Assembly (NCBI GenBank): GCA_039934035.1
Contig: JBDTMZ010000147.1
Location: 62,001 to 126,000 of the forward strand
Direction: 5' to 3'
Source of the DNA: Solibacter sp039934035
GTDB taxonomy: Bacteria; Acidobacteriota; Terriglobia; Bryobacterales; Bryobacteraceae
DNA length: 64,000 nt
Under the pieces are notes generated by a model that was given only the letters and a program-made list of their open reading frames with translations, had not been told where the DNA came from and ran no database searches. Made by a program: the position numbers and the translations under genes. This document shows, one piece after another, positions 51,915 to 59,081 of this stretch (positions within the stretch are counted from its first letter, which is position 1; every line of letters begins with the position of its first letter).

Positions 51915-53306
51915 TTACTTCGCGGCGACCGGCGCCGGGAGTTCCTTGAGCATCTCCCCAACGAACGCCTTGGCATCGCCGAAGAGCATCAGCGTCTTAT
52001 CCATGTAGTACAGATCGTTATCGATGCCTGCAAATCCGGGGTTCATCGACCGCTTGATCACCATCACGGTGCGCGCCTTGTCCACATCGAGAATCGGCAT
52101 ACCGTAAATCGGGCTCGATTTGTCGGTGCGCGCCGCCGGATTGGTCACGTCGTTGGCGCCGATGACCAGCGCGACATCGGTCTGCGGGAATTCGCCGTTG
52201 ATGTCGTCCATCTCAATCAGCCGGTCATAAGGGATGTCGGCTTCCGCCAGCAGGACGTTCATGTGTCCCGGCATGCGTCCGGCCACCGGGTGAATCGCGA
52301 ATTTCACGTCCACTCCGCGCCGCGTCAGGTTGTCGAACAGCTCGCGAATCTTGTGCTGCGCCTGCGCCACGGCGAGTCCATAGCCCGGAATGATGATGAC
52401 GCTGGACGCTGCTTCCAGAATCGAGGCCGCCTCTTCCGGACTGGCCGAGCGAAACGGGCGCTGCTCCGTTTTTACGGCGGAAGTCTGTACCTGCCCGAAC
52501 GCGCCGAACAGCACGTTGGTGAACGAGCGGTTCATGGCCTTGCACATGATGATGGAGAGAATCAGGCCGCTCGATCCATCGAGCGCGCCGGCGATCACCA
52601 GCAGCTTATTGTCCAGCGCGAAGCCCATGGCGCATGCAGAGAGTCCGGCATACGAGTTCAACAGCGCGATCACGGTGGGCATGTCGGCGCCGCCGATCGG
52701 GAGGATCAGCAGCACGCCGAAAAGCAGCGATAGTCCCGCGAAGATGGGGAACAGCACGGTGTCCGTGGGCACCATGATGAGGCGTACGCCGAGGCCCACG
52801 GCGATTACGAACAGCACGAAATTGATCGCGTTCTGATTCTTGTAGACGAGCGGGCGCGACGGCAGAATCTCCTGGAGTTTGCCCATCGCCATCAGACTAC
52901 CCGTGAAGGTGAGGAAGCCGAGCAGGGTTTCGACAATCAGCGCCACCATGACGAAGGTGGTCAGTTCGGTGGCGGCATGAGGCTGGCGCTGATAGAGCTC
53001 CGCGGTGCCGACCAACGCCGCCGCCAGCGCGCCGCAGGCGTGCGACATCGCGGTCCGCTGCGGCACCGCCGTCATTGGCATGATGTACGCGATGGGCACG
53101 CCGATCGCGCTGCCGATCAGCAGGGCGGCCAGAATCCACTCCCAATTGGCGTGGTGCCCGATCAGCGTGCCGCCAATCGCCATCAGCATGCCCGCCTCGC
53201 CCGCAAAGACGCCGCGCCGCGCCGTAGCCGGCGAGTTCATCCATTTCAAAGACAGAATGAACAGGGCGCCGCTGACGATGTAGATGTAATTCACCAGCCC
53301 GCCCAT
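51915..53306 (-). CDS. pntB: NAD(P) transhydrogenase subunit beta
   Basis: The 463-aa protein has nine or so membrane helices in its first 270 residues, with PRTAMSHACGALAAALVGT-like helices and PIGGADMPTVIALLNSYAGLSACAMGF. Its C-terminal NADP-binding domain III reads IIPGYGLAVAQAQHKIREL, FAIHPVAGRMPGHMNVLLAEADIPYD, and VIGANDVTNPAAR. With PntAA and PntAB it couples proton entry to hydride transfer from NADH to NADP+, supplying NADPH. It overlaps pntAB by one base (TAATG) and ends the operon. Confidence 0.95.
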   Translation of the reverse strand: MGGLVNYIYIVSGALFILSLKWMNSPATARRGVFAGEAGMLMAIGGTLIGHHANWEWILAALLIGSAIGVPIAYIMPMTAVPQRTAMSHACGALAAALVGTAELYQRQPHAATELTTFVMVALIVETLLGFLTFTGSLMAMGKLQEILPSRPLVYKNQNAINFVLFVIAVGLGVRLIMVPTDTVLFPIFAGLSLLFGVLLILPIGGADMPTVIALLNSYAGLSACAMGFALDNKLLVIAGALDGSSGLILSIIMCKAMNRSFTNVLFGAFGQVQTSAVKTEQRPFRSASPEEAASILEAASSVIIIPGYGLAVAQAQHKIRELFDNLTRRGVDVKFAIHPVAGRMPGHMNVLLAEADIPYDRLIEMDDINGEFPQTDVALVIGANDVTNPAARTDKSSPIYGMPILDVDKARTVMVIKRSMNPGFAGIDNDLYYMDKTLMLFGDAKAFVGEMLKELPAPVAAK

Positions 53307-53602
53307 TATTTCTTCTCCTCGCGCCGTTTGAACATCTTGAGCATGCGGTCGGTAATCAGGAAGCCGCTCACGATGTTGGTGGTGGCCGCGGTGATGGCAA
53401 TGAAGCCCAACACCTTGCTGAGCGTGGTGGCTTCTTCGTTGCTGATGATGAGGATGGCGCCCACCACGCTGATGGCGGAAATCGCATTGGTCAGCGACAT
53501 CAGCGGCGTGTGCAGCAGTGGAGAGACCTTGCGGATCACCTCCAGGCCGACGAAGGTCGCCAGCATGAAGACGTAGAGACCCATTTCCAGACTAGAAGGC
53601 AT
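53306..53602 (-). CDS. pntAB: NAD(P) transhydrogenase subunit alpha, part 2 (membrane)
   Basis: The 98-aa protein is the membrane half of a split alpha subunit: about three helices with VFMLATFVGLEVIRKVSPLLHTPLMSLTNAISAISVVGAILI, ending in the basic tail KMFKRREEKK. It forms domain II together with PntB. The gene overlaps pntB by one base and lies 21 bp after pntAA. Split alpha subunits are usual in many alpha-proteobacteria and Acidobacteria. Confidence 0.94.
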   Translation of the reverse strand: MPSSLEMGLYVFMLATFVGLEVIRKVSPLLHTPLMSLTNAISAISVVGAILIISNEEATTLSKVLGFIAITAATTNIVSGFLITDRMLKMFKRREEKK

Positions 53603-53623
53603 TGCACCCCTCGTGCAGTAAAT

Positions 53624-54790
53624 TTACGTGCCTGCGGACAGTCCTAACATTTCGCGAACTTTCGGATGCACCACTTCGCCGCCATGTGTGACCAGCGTTT
53701 CGCGCACGATTTCGTCCTCGCGCGAGAGCGCCAGCGCGCCATCCTTTACGAGGTACTTGAGCAGCGTCGCGATGTTCTTGGCGTACATCTGGCTGGCGTG
53801 ATACGGAATCGTGGAGGGCAGATTCAGCGGGCCGAGAATGGAAACGCCGCCATGCACCACCGTCTCCCCGGGCCGCGTGAGTTCGCAGTTGCCGCCGCGC
53901 TCCGCCGCGATGTCCACAATCATCGAACCGGGCTCCATCTGTTCCACCATGGCGCGCGTGATCAGCACCGGCGCTTTGCGCCCAGGTACCGCCGCCGTGG
54001 TGATGACGACGCTCTGCAGCGCCAGCACCGCGCCGAGCAGTTCCCGCTGGCGCGCGTAGAATTCCTCGCCCATCGCCTTGGCGTAGCCACCCTTATCCTC
54101 GGCGCCCCCGGCCTCCACTTCGAGCACCACGAAGCGCGCGCCCAGACTCTCGATCTGTTCCTTTACCGCCGCGCGAATGTCATAGCCGCTGACCACCGCG
54201 CCCAACCGGCGAGCCGTCGCGATCGCCTGCAAGCCCGCCACGCCCGCGCCGATTACCAGCACGCGCGCAGGAGCCACCGTCCCCGCCGCAGTCATCAGCA
54301 TCGGGAACATGCGCGGCAAATTGTCCGCCGCCAGCAGCACCGCCTTATAGCCCGCCACTGTGGCCATGCTGGAGAGCGCGTCCATGCTTTGGGCGCGCGT
54401 GATGCGCGGCATGAGTTCCATGGCCAGGAAATTGACGCCGCGTTGGGCCAGCGCCCGCGCCGCCTCGCCCGCACTGAGCGCTTCGCCGAAACCGATCGCG
54501 GTCTGACCGGTGTGCAGCAACTGTAAATCGGTCGCACCAGTTTCGGGATTCGCTCCGGGACCACGCACCTGCAGCAGAACTTCAGCCGCGCGAAACACCT
54601 CTTCGCGGGCAGCCAGCCGCACGCCTTTCGCTACATACTCCGCATCCGGGAAGCCTGCCGCCGCTCCCGCTCCCGGCTCCATCATCCACTCCACGCCCGA
54701 CTTGTTCAACACAGCCAGCGCGCCGGGGACCATCGCGACACGGCGCTCCCCGGGTGACCCTTCAGCGACAAATCCGACGATGATTGCCAC
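53624..54790 (-). CDS. pntAA: NAD(P) transhydrogenase subunit alpha, part 1 (NAD-binding)
   Basis: The 388-aa cytoplasmic subunit carries domain I. It has the alanine dehydrogenase-like start VGFVAEGSPGERRVAMVPGALAVL, FLAMELMPRITRAQSMDALSSMATVAGYKAVL, the NAD site VIGAGVAGLQAIATARRLGAVVSGYDIR, and the C-terminal GPLNLPSTIPYHASQMYAKNI. It starts at a GTG (54790). It lies 60 bp after ndk on the same strand. That gap holds a palindrome of family B, so expression may drop between ndk and pnt. Confidence 0.95.
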   Translation of the reverse strand: MAIIVGFVAEGSPGERRVAMVPGALAVLNKSGVEWMMEPGAGAAAGFPDAEYVAKGVRLAAREEVFRAAEVLLQVRGPGANPETGATDLQLLHTGQTAIGFGEALSAGEAARALAQRGVNFLAMELMPRITRAQSMDALSSMATVAGYKAVLLAADNLPRMFPMLMTAAGTVAPARVLVIGAGVAGLQAIATARRLGAVVSGYDIRAAVKEQIESLGARFVVLEVEAGGAEDKGGYAKAMGEEFYARQRELLGAVLALQSVVITTAAVPGRKAPVLITRAMVEQMEPGSMIVDIAAERGGNCELTRPGETVVHGGVSILGPLNLPSTIPYHASQMYAKNIATLLKYLVKDGALALSREDEIVRETLVTHGGEVVHPKVREMLGLSAGT

Positions 54791-54804
54791 TTCGTGCCTC
54801 AGTA

Positions 54805-54831
54805 GGACAGGCCGCTTGCGGCGGTCTGCCC
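54805..54831. repeat. Dispersed palindrome, family B copy 3
   Basis: GGACAGGCCGC faces GCGGTCTGCCC across TTGCG-like loop bases, with one wobble and one mismatch. It lies between ndk and pntAA. Confidence 0.45.
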
Positions 54832-54850
54832 CCCGACTTACTAACTGGAT

Positions 54851-55270
54851 TTACAGCAGTTCCGAAGTCCGGAAGAAGAAGGCCAATTCCTGCGCCGCCG
54901 TCTCCGTGGCGTCCGACCCGTGAATGGCGTTGCGCTCGATATCGGTCGCAAACAGCTTGCGAATCGTGCCATCCGCCGCGTTGGCCGGATTGGTCGCCCC
55001 CATCACTTCACGCAGACCCTTGATGGCGTCCTCGCGTTCGAGCGCCATCACGACGATCGGACCCTCGGTCATGAACTTCACCAGGCCGGAGTAAAACGGG
55101 CGCTCTTTGTGCACCGCGTAGAAGGCCTTGGCTTCCGCATCGGAGAGCCGCGTCATCCGCAGGCCGATAATCTTGAAACCTGCTTTCTGGATGACGGCCA
55201 GGATTTCCCCGGCCTTTCCGGCTGCCGTGGCATCAGGTTTAATAATCGAAAACGTACGTTCGAGACTCAT
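54851..55270 (-). CDS. ndk: Nucleoside diphosphate kinase
   Basis: The 139-aa protein starts at ATG 55270, within the sucD stop (ATGA overlap). It has ERTFSIIKPDAT, FYAVHKERPFYSGLVKFM, and the active-site NAIHGSDATETAAQELAFFF with phospho-His117. It exchanges terminal phosphates between nucleoside di- and triphosphates in the cytoplasm. Overlap with sucD suggests that GTP or ATP from succinyl-CoA ligase is redistributed by co-produced Ndk. Confidence 0.96.
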   Translation of the reverse strand: MSLERTFSIIKPDATAAGKAGEILAVIQKAGFKIIGLRMTRLSDAEAKAFYAVHKERPFYSGLVKFMTEGPIVVMALEREDAIKGLREVMGATNPANAADGTIRKLFATDIERNAIHGSDATETAAQELAFFFRTSELL

Positions 55271-56139
55271 AGTGATAAACGCGATTGAACTTTCTTTCCT
55301 AAATCGGCCGGGGTTGGGCAAACGGTAATGCCTGCCGCCTCCATAGCCGCCATCTTATCGGACGCCTTGCCCGACCCGCCGGCAATGATCGCACCGGCGT
55401 GTCCCATGCGGCGGCCCGGAGGCGCCGTCTGTCCCGCGATGAAGCCCACCACCGGCTTCTTCACGTGTTGCTTGATGTACTCCGCCGCCGTCTCTTCCGC
55501 AGTGCCGCCGATCTCGCCGATCATGATGATGGCGTGCGTATCGGGGTCGTTGTTGAATAGCTCCAGCGCATCCAGGAAGGTGGTGCCGATAATCGGGTCG
55601 CCCCCGATGCCGATGCAGGTGGATTGCCCGATGCCCAACTTAGTCAACTGGCCCACCGCTTCATAGGTCAGTGTGCCAGAGCGCGAGACCACGCCCACGT
55701 TGCCTTCCTTGTGAATCGACGCCGGCATGATGCCGATCTTGCACTTTCCGGGCGAGATGATGCCCGGGCAGTTGGGCCCGATCAGGCGGGTCTGTTTGCC
55801 TTGCAGAAACTCCCACGCCTTCACCATGTCCAGCGCCGGAATGCCTTCGGTGATGCAGACCACCAGCGCGATCCCCGCGTCCGCCGCCTCCATAATGGCG
55901 TCGGCCGCGAACGGCGGCGGCACGAAAATGACGCTCGCATTGGCGCCCGTTTCTTTCGCCGCCTGCGCCACCGTGTCGAACACCGGCAGGTCCAGGTGCT
56001 TCTGGCCGCCCTTGCCGGGCACCACGCCGCCTACTACATTGGTGCCGTAGGCGATGGACTGCTGCGAGTGAAAGGTCGCTTCCTTGCCCGTAAAGCCCTG
56101 CACAATCAGTCGTGTATTATTGTCTACCAGTACGCTCAT
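55267..56139 (-). CDS. sucD: Succinyl-CoA ligase subunit alpha
   Basis: The 290-aa protein has the CoA-binding Rossmann part (LIVQGFTGKEATFHSQQSIAYGTNVVGGVVPGKGGQKH), GPNCPGIISPGKCKIGIMP, and the phospho-histidine loop RRMGHAGAIIAGG with His247. With SucC it converts succinyl-CoA to succinate and makes a nucleoside triphosphate. AGAGGA precedes the start. It lies 26 bp after sucC and overlaps ndk by 4 bp. Confidence 0.97.
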   Translation of the reverse strand: MSVLVDNNTRLIVQGFTGKEATFHSQQSIAYGTNVVGGVVPGKGGQKHLDLPVFDTVAQAAKETGANASVIFVPPPFAADAIMEAADAGIALVVCITEGIPALDMVKAWEFLQGKQTRLIGPNCPGIISPGKCKIGIMPASIHKEGNVGVVSRSGTLTYEAVGQLTKLGIGQSTCIGIGGDPIIGTTFLDALELFNNDPDTHAIIMIGEIGGTAEETAAEYIKQHVKKPVVGFIAGQTAPPGRRMGHAGAIIAGGSGKASDKMAAMEAAGITVCPTPADLGKKVQSRLSL

Positions 56140-56165
56140 CGATGTCCTCTTGGGCTTCCCGTGCC

Positions 56166-57323
56166 TTACTGCGCGGCCAACTTCACAACCTTCTGCGCCG
56201 CGTCCAGCATGTCCTCGCCGACCGTAAAGTTGAAGCCCGATTCCAGCAGAATCTGCCGCCCCAATTCCACGTTCGTGCCTTCCATGCGGACCACGATCGG
56301 GACCTTGATGCCCAGATCGCGCGCCGCGCCCACCACCCCGGTGGCCAGCGTGTCGCAGCGCAGGATGCCGCCGAAAATGTTGATCAATACGGCCTTCACA
56401 TGAGGGTCGGACAGCAGAATGCGGAACGCGTTCTTCACCTGCTCTGCATTGGCGCCGCCGCCTACGTCCAGGAAGTTCGCCGGCGAGCCGCCCGCGAACT
56501 GAATGATGTCCATCGTGGCCATCGCCAGTCCCGCGCCGTTCACCATGCAGCCCACCGTGCCGTCCAGCTTGATGTAATTCAGGCCATAGCGCGAGGCTTC
56601 CACTTCCAGCGGATCTTCTTCGTTCAGGTCGCGCAATTCCGCCAGGTCCTTATGCCGGTAGTTGGCGTTGTCGTCGAACGTGATCTTGGCGTCCAGCGCG
56701 AAGCACTTGCCGTCCTGCGTCAGGATGAAGGGATTGATTTCCGCCAGTGACGCGTCGGTGGCGTAGTAGGCCTTCGACAGCGCGGTCATCGCCGCCACCG
56801 CGCCGCTGATGCTGGCCGCCGGAATGCCGATTCCGAATGCCAGTTTGCGCGCCTGGAACGGGCTGAGACCCGGATATTCCATGGTCTCTTTCAGAATCAG
56901 TTCCGGCGTCTTGGCGGCCACTTCTTCGATATCCATGCCGCCGGCCGCGGAGGCCATAAAAACGGGCTTACCCTGCGCGCGGTCGAGCACGATGCCCAGG
57001 TAGAGTTCGCGCTCGATCGGCAGCGTTTCTTCCACCAGCAGGCGCTGCACCACCCGGCCTTCCGGACCGGTCTGGTGCGTGATCAGGGTCATGCCCATGA
57101 TCTGGCGCGCGATTTCGTGCGCCTGCACGGCATCTTTCGCCACCTTGACGCCGCCACCCTTTCCGCGTCCGCCGGCATGAATCTGGGCCTTGATCACCAC
57201 AGATCCGCCCAGAGCTTTCGCCGCTGCTTCCGCCTCTTCCACCGTGTACGCCACCTGACCGCGTGGCACAGGGACATTGTATTGGGCCAAAATGGCCTTC
57301 GCCTGATACTCGTGAATTTTCAT
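56166..57323 (-). CDS. sucC: Succinyl-CoA ligase subunit beta
   Basis: The 385-aa protein shows the ATP-grasp start MKIHEYQAKAILAQYNVPVPRG, KAQIHAGGRGKGGGVKVAK, EINPFILTQDGKCFALDAKITFDDNA, and GTVGCMVNGAGLAMATMD. It carries the nucleotide-binding site of succinyl-CoA ligase and pairs with SucD. It is the first gene of the sucC-sucD-ndk(-pnt) run and is divergent from trpD across only 38 bp, which must hold both promoters. Confidence 0.97.
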   Translation of the reverse strand: MKIHEYQAKAILAQYNVPVPRGQVAYTVEEAEAAAKALGGSVVIKAQIHAGGRGKGGGVKVAKDAVQAHEIARQIMGMTLITHQTGPEGRVVQRLLVEETLPIERELYLGIVLDRAQGKPVFMASAAGGMDIEEVAAKTPELILKETMEYPGLSPFQARKLAFGIGIPAASISGAVAAMTALSKAYYATDASLAEINPFILTQDGKCFALDAKITFDDNANYRHKDLAELRDLNEEDPLEVEASRYGLNYIKLDGTVGCMVNGAGLAMATMDIIQFAGGSPANFLDVGGGANAEQVKNAFRILLSDPHVKAVLINIFGGILRCDTLATGVVGAARDLGIKVPIVVRMEGTNVELGRQILLESGFNFTVGEDMLDAAQKVVKLAAQ

Positions 57324-57361
57324 GGAATCGCTTGTGTTAGCCTACGAAAAACAAATATATC

Positions 57362-58378
57362 ATGTCCCTCCTGCCGTTCCTGTCGCGTCTGGTCGCCGAA
57401 GAAGATTTGTCCGCCGCCGATGCCGAGTCCGCCATGGGCATCGTGCTCCGCGGCGAGGCCAGCCACTCGCAGATTGCCGCCCTGCTGATCGCCCTGAAAA
57501 TGAAGGGGGAAACCGTCGATGAACTGGTAGGCTTTGCGCGCGCCATGCGGCAGATGGCGGTGCCGGTCGACGTCGGTCTCCAGGGCAAAACGCTGCTCGA
57601 TACCTGCGGCACCGGCGGCGACGGCGCGCATACATTTAACATCTCGACGATCGCCGCGTTTGTGGTGGCGGGCGCCGGAGTCCACGTCGCCAAACACGGC
57701 AATCGCTCCATTTCCAGTCAGTGCGGCAGCGCCGACCTGTTGGAAGCGTGGGGCATCCGCCTCGACCTGCCGCCCGCGGAGGCGGCACGCGCCATTCGCG
57801 AGGCCGGCATCGGCTTCCTGTTCGCGCCTGCCGTGCATACCGCGATGAAGCACGCGCAGCCGGTACGCGTCGATCTCAAGATGCGGACGGTCTTCAATCT
57901 GCTGGGTCCGCTGACCAACCCCGCGGGAGCCAACGCGCAACTGATCGGCGCTCCCTCGCTGCACGCGGCGGAACTGATGGCCGGCGCGATTGCCGCGCTC
58001 GGCATGCAGCGCGGCTTCGTGGTGCACGGGTCGGACGGGCTCGACGAAATTACCACGACGGGTCCCACATCGGTGTGGGAAATTCGTGAGGGCGTAGTGG
58101 AGCGGCGCGAACTGGAGCCCGCGGATTTCGGCGTCCACACCGCCGCGTCCGAAGACTTGCGCGGTGGCGATCGCGACGACAATCGCGCCATTGCGGATGC
58201 GATTCTGGCGGGCGAACGCGGTCCGCGGCGCGACATTGTGCTGGTGAATTCGGCCGCCGCCCTGGTGGCCGCTGGTCAGGCGGAAACCTTCCTCGAAGGC
58301 ATGGCGCTCGCCGTCGTCTCCATCGATTCCGGCGCCGCCCGGGCCAAGGTGGATGCCCTCGCCGCGTGGGGAAAGTAG
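57362..58378 (+). CDS. trpD: Anthranilate phosphoribosyltransferase
   Basis: The 338-aa protein has the TrpD core: LLDTCGTGGDGAHTFNIST (PRPP loop), VAKHGNRSISSQCGSADLLEAWG, FLFAPAVHTAMKHAQPVRVDLKMRTVFNLLGPLTNPA, and VVHGSDGLDEITTTGPT. It transfers the phosphoribosyl group to anthranilate in tryptophan synthesis. It stands alone here without other trp genes. The spacer to sucC is short and A/T-rich just before the start (AAATATATC). Confidence 0.95.
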   Translation: MSLLPFLSRLVAEEDLSAADAESAMGIVLRGEASHSQIAALLIALKMKGETVDELVGFARAMRQMAVPVDVGLQGKTLLDTCGTGGDGAHTFNISTIAAFVVAGAGVHVAKHGNRSISSQCGSADLLEAWGIRLDLPPAEAARAIREAGIGFLFAPAVHTAMKHAQPVRVDLKMRTVFNLLGPLTNPAGANAQLIGAPSLHAAELMAGAIAALGMQRGFVVHGSDGLDEITTTGPTSVWEIREGVVERRELEPADFGVHTAASEDLRGGDRDDNRAIADAILAGERGPRRDIVLVNSAAALVAAGQAETFLEGMALAVVSIDSGAARAKVDALAAWGK

Positions 58379-58384
58379 GACTCC

Positions 58385-58819
58385 CTACTCCAGTTGCTCC
58401 GCGTCGTGGAGATCGATATGCCGGCCCGAGGCCTTCTTGTTGCGGATCAGTTCCTGCCGCCCGATGTACCAGGCCGCAACCTTACCCAGCTTCCCTGCCT
58501 GGCGGTTCCGCCAGGCCTCGGCGAACGTCACGCCGTCAATTGACATCAGAATATCGACGCGAACCGGCGGCATGCCCATCTGGTAGAACCAGCCTTCGTC
58601 GCCAAAATCCTGCGCCGTCAATCCGGCGAGCGGCGCGCCGAAGGCCAGCAGGGAACGAAACACTAGCGCGGCATTTTCTGCGGTGGCATCCACCCACAAA
58701 TCGAGATCTTTCGTATAGCGGGGTTCGGTGTACAACATCACGGCGTGCCCGCCAACGATCAGATACTTAACTTCGTTTTCGTTGAATATGTTCAACAGTT
58801 CTTCGAAGTCTGAGTTCAT
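58385..58819 (-). CDS. Nucleotidyltransferase-fold protein (DUF6036-like), toxin-antitoxin-like pair
   Basis: The 144-aa protein starts at ATG 58819. It has a minimal nucleotidyltransferase core: VKYLIVGGHAVMLYTEPRYTKDLDLWVDAT with the GG and DLDLW metal motif. RVDILMSIDGVTFAEAWRNR, and a C-terminal YIGRQELIRNKKASGRHIDLHDAEQL follow. Such MNT/DUF6036-type proteins often occur with a small partner in toxin-antitoxin-like modules. It overlaps the upstream small gene by 53 bp in another frame, a tight coupling. Its start lies inside that gene. The target is unknown. Confidence 0.78.
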   Translation of the reverse strand: MNSDFEELLNIFNENEVKYLIVGGHAVMLYTEPRYTKDLDLWVDATAENAALVFRSLLAFGAPLAGLTAQDFGDEGWFYQMGMPPVRVDILMSIDGVTFAEAWRNRQAGKLGKVAAWYIGRQELIRNKKASGRHIDLHDAEQLE

Positions 58820-58958
58820 CCATCGTGCCGCCGCGCGCCAGGTGCGCATCCACTACCATCTGCCACCCTGCATCGAGAATGGCATCCGGTCCCTGCCGCT
58901 GCCAGTATTCGATATCGAATTTGCGGTCCATTTCGGAGAGCCTGCCGTAACGCTGCAT
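58767..58958 (-). CDS. Small partner protein of the nucleotidyltransferase
   Basis: The product is about 63 aa from ATG 58958, starting MQRYGRLSEMDRKFDIEYWQRQG; the frame is open to an ATG at 59048, giving 93 aa, but that would leave only 33 bp for two divergent promoters with ppk. It is a soluble helical protein with DAGWQMVVDAHLARGGTMDELRLRRTVEHI. Similar small proteins occur before nucleotidyltransferase genes of presumed antitoxin-toxin pairs. The family was recognised by resemblance only. The reading frame overlaps the next gene by 53 bp. Confidence 0.6.
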   Translation of the reverse strand: MQRYGRLSEMDRKFDIEYWQRQGPDAILDAGWQMVVDAHLARGGTMDELRLRRTVEHIQRKRS

Positions 58959-59081
58959 CACGAAGGCCGGTTTCGATTTTTGCGCGGGTCCGTCCACGCC
59001 TTCATTGTACGCAAGCGCAATCCCCGGCGAACCTCCACTCTGTAACATTTCGATGACGAGTTTGTTCTACCCTTAGAGGGA

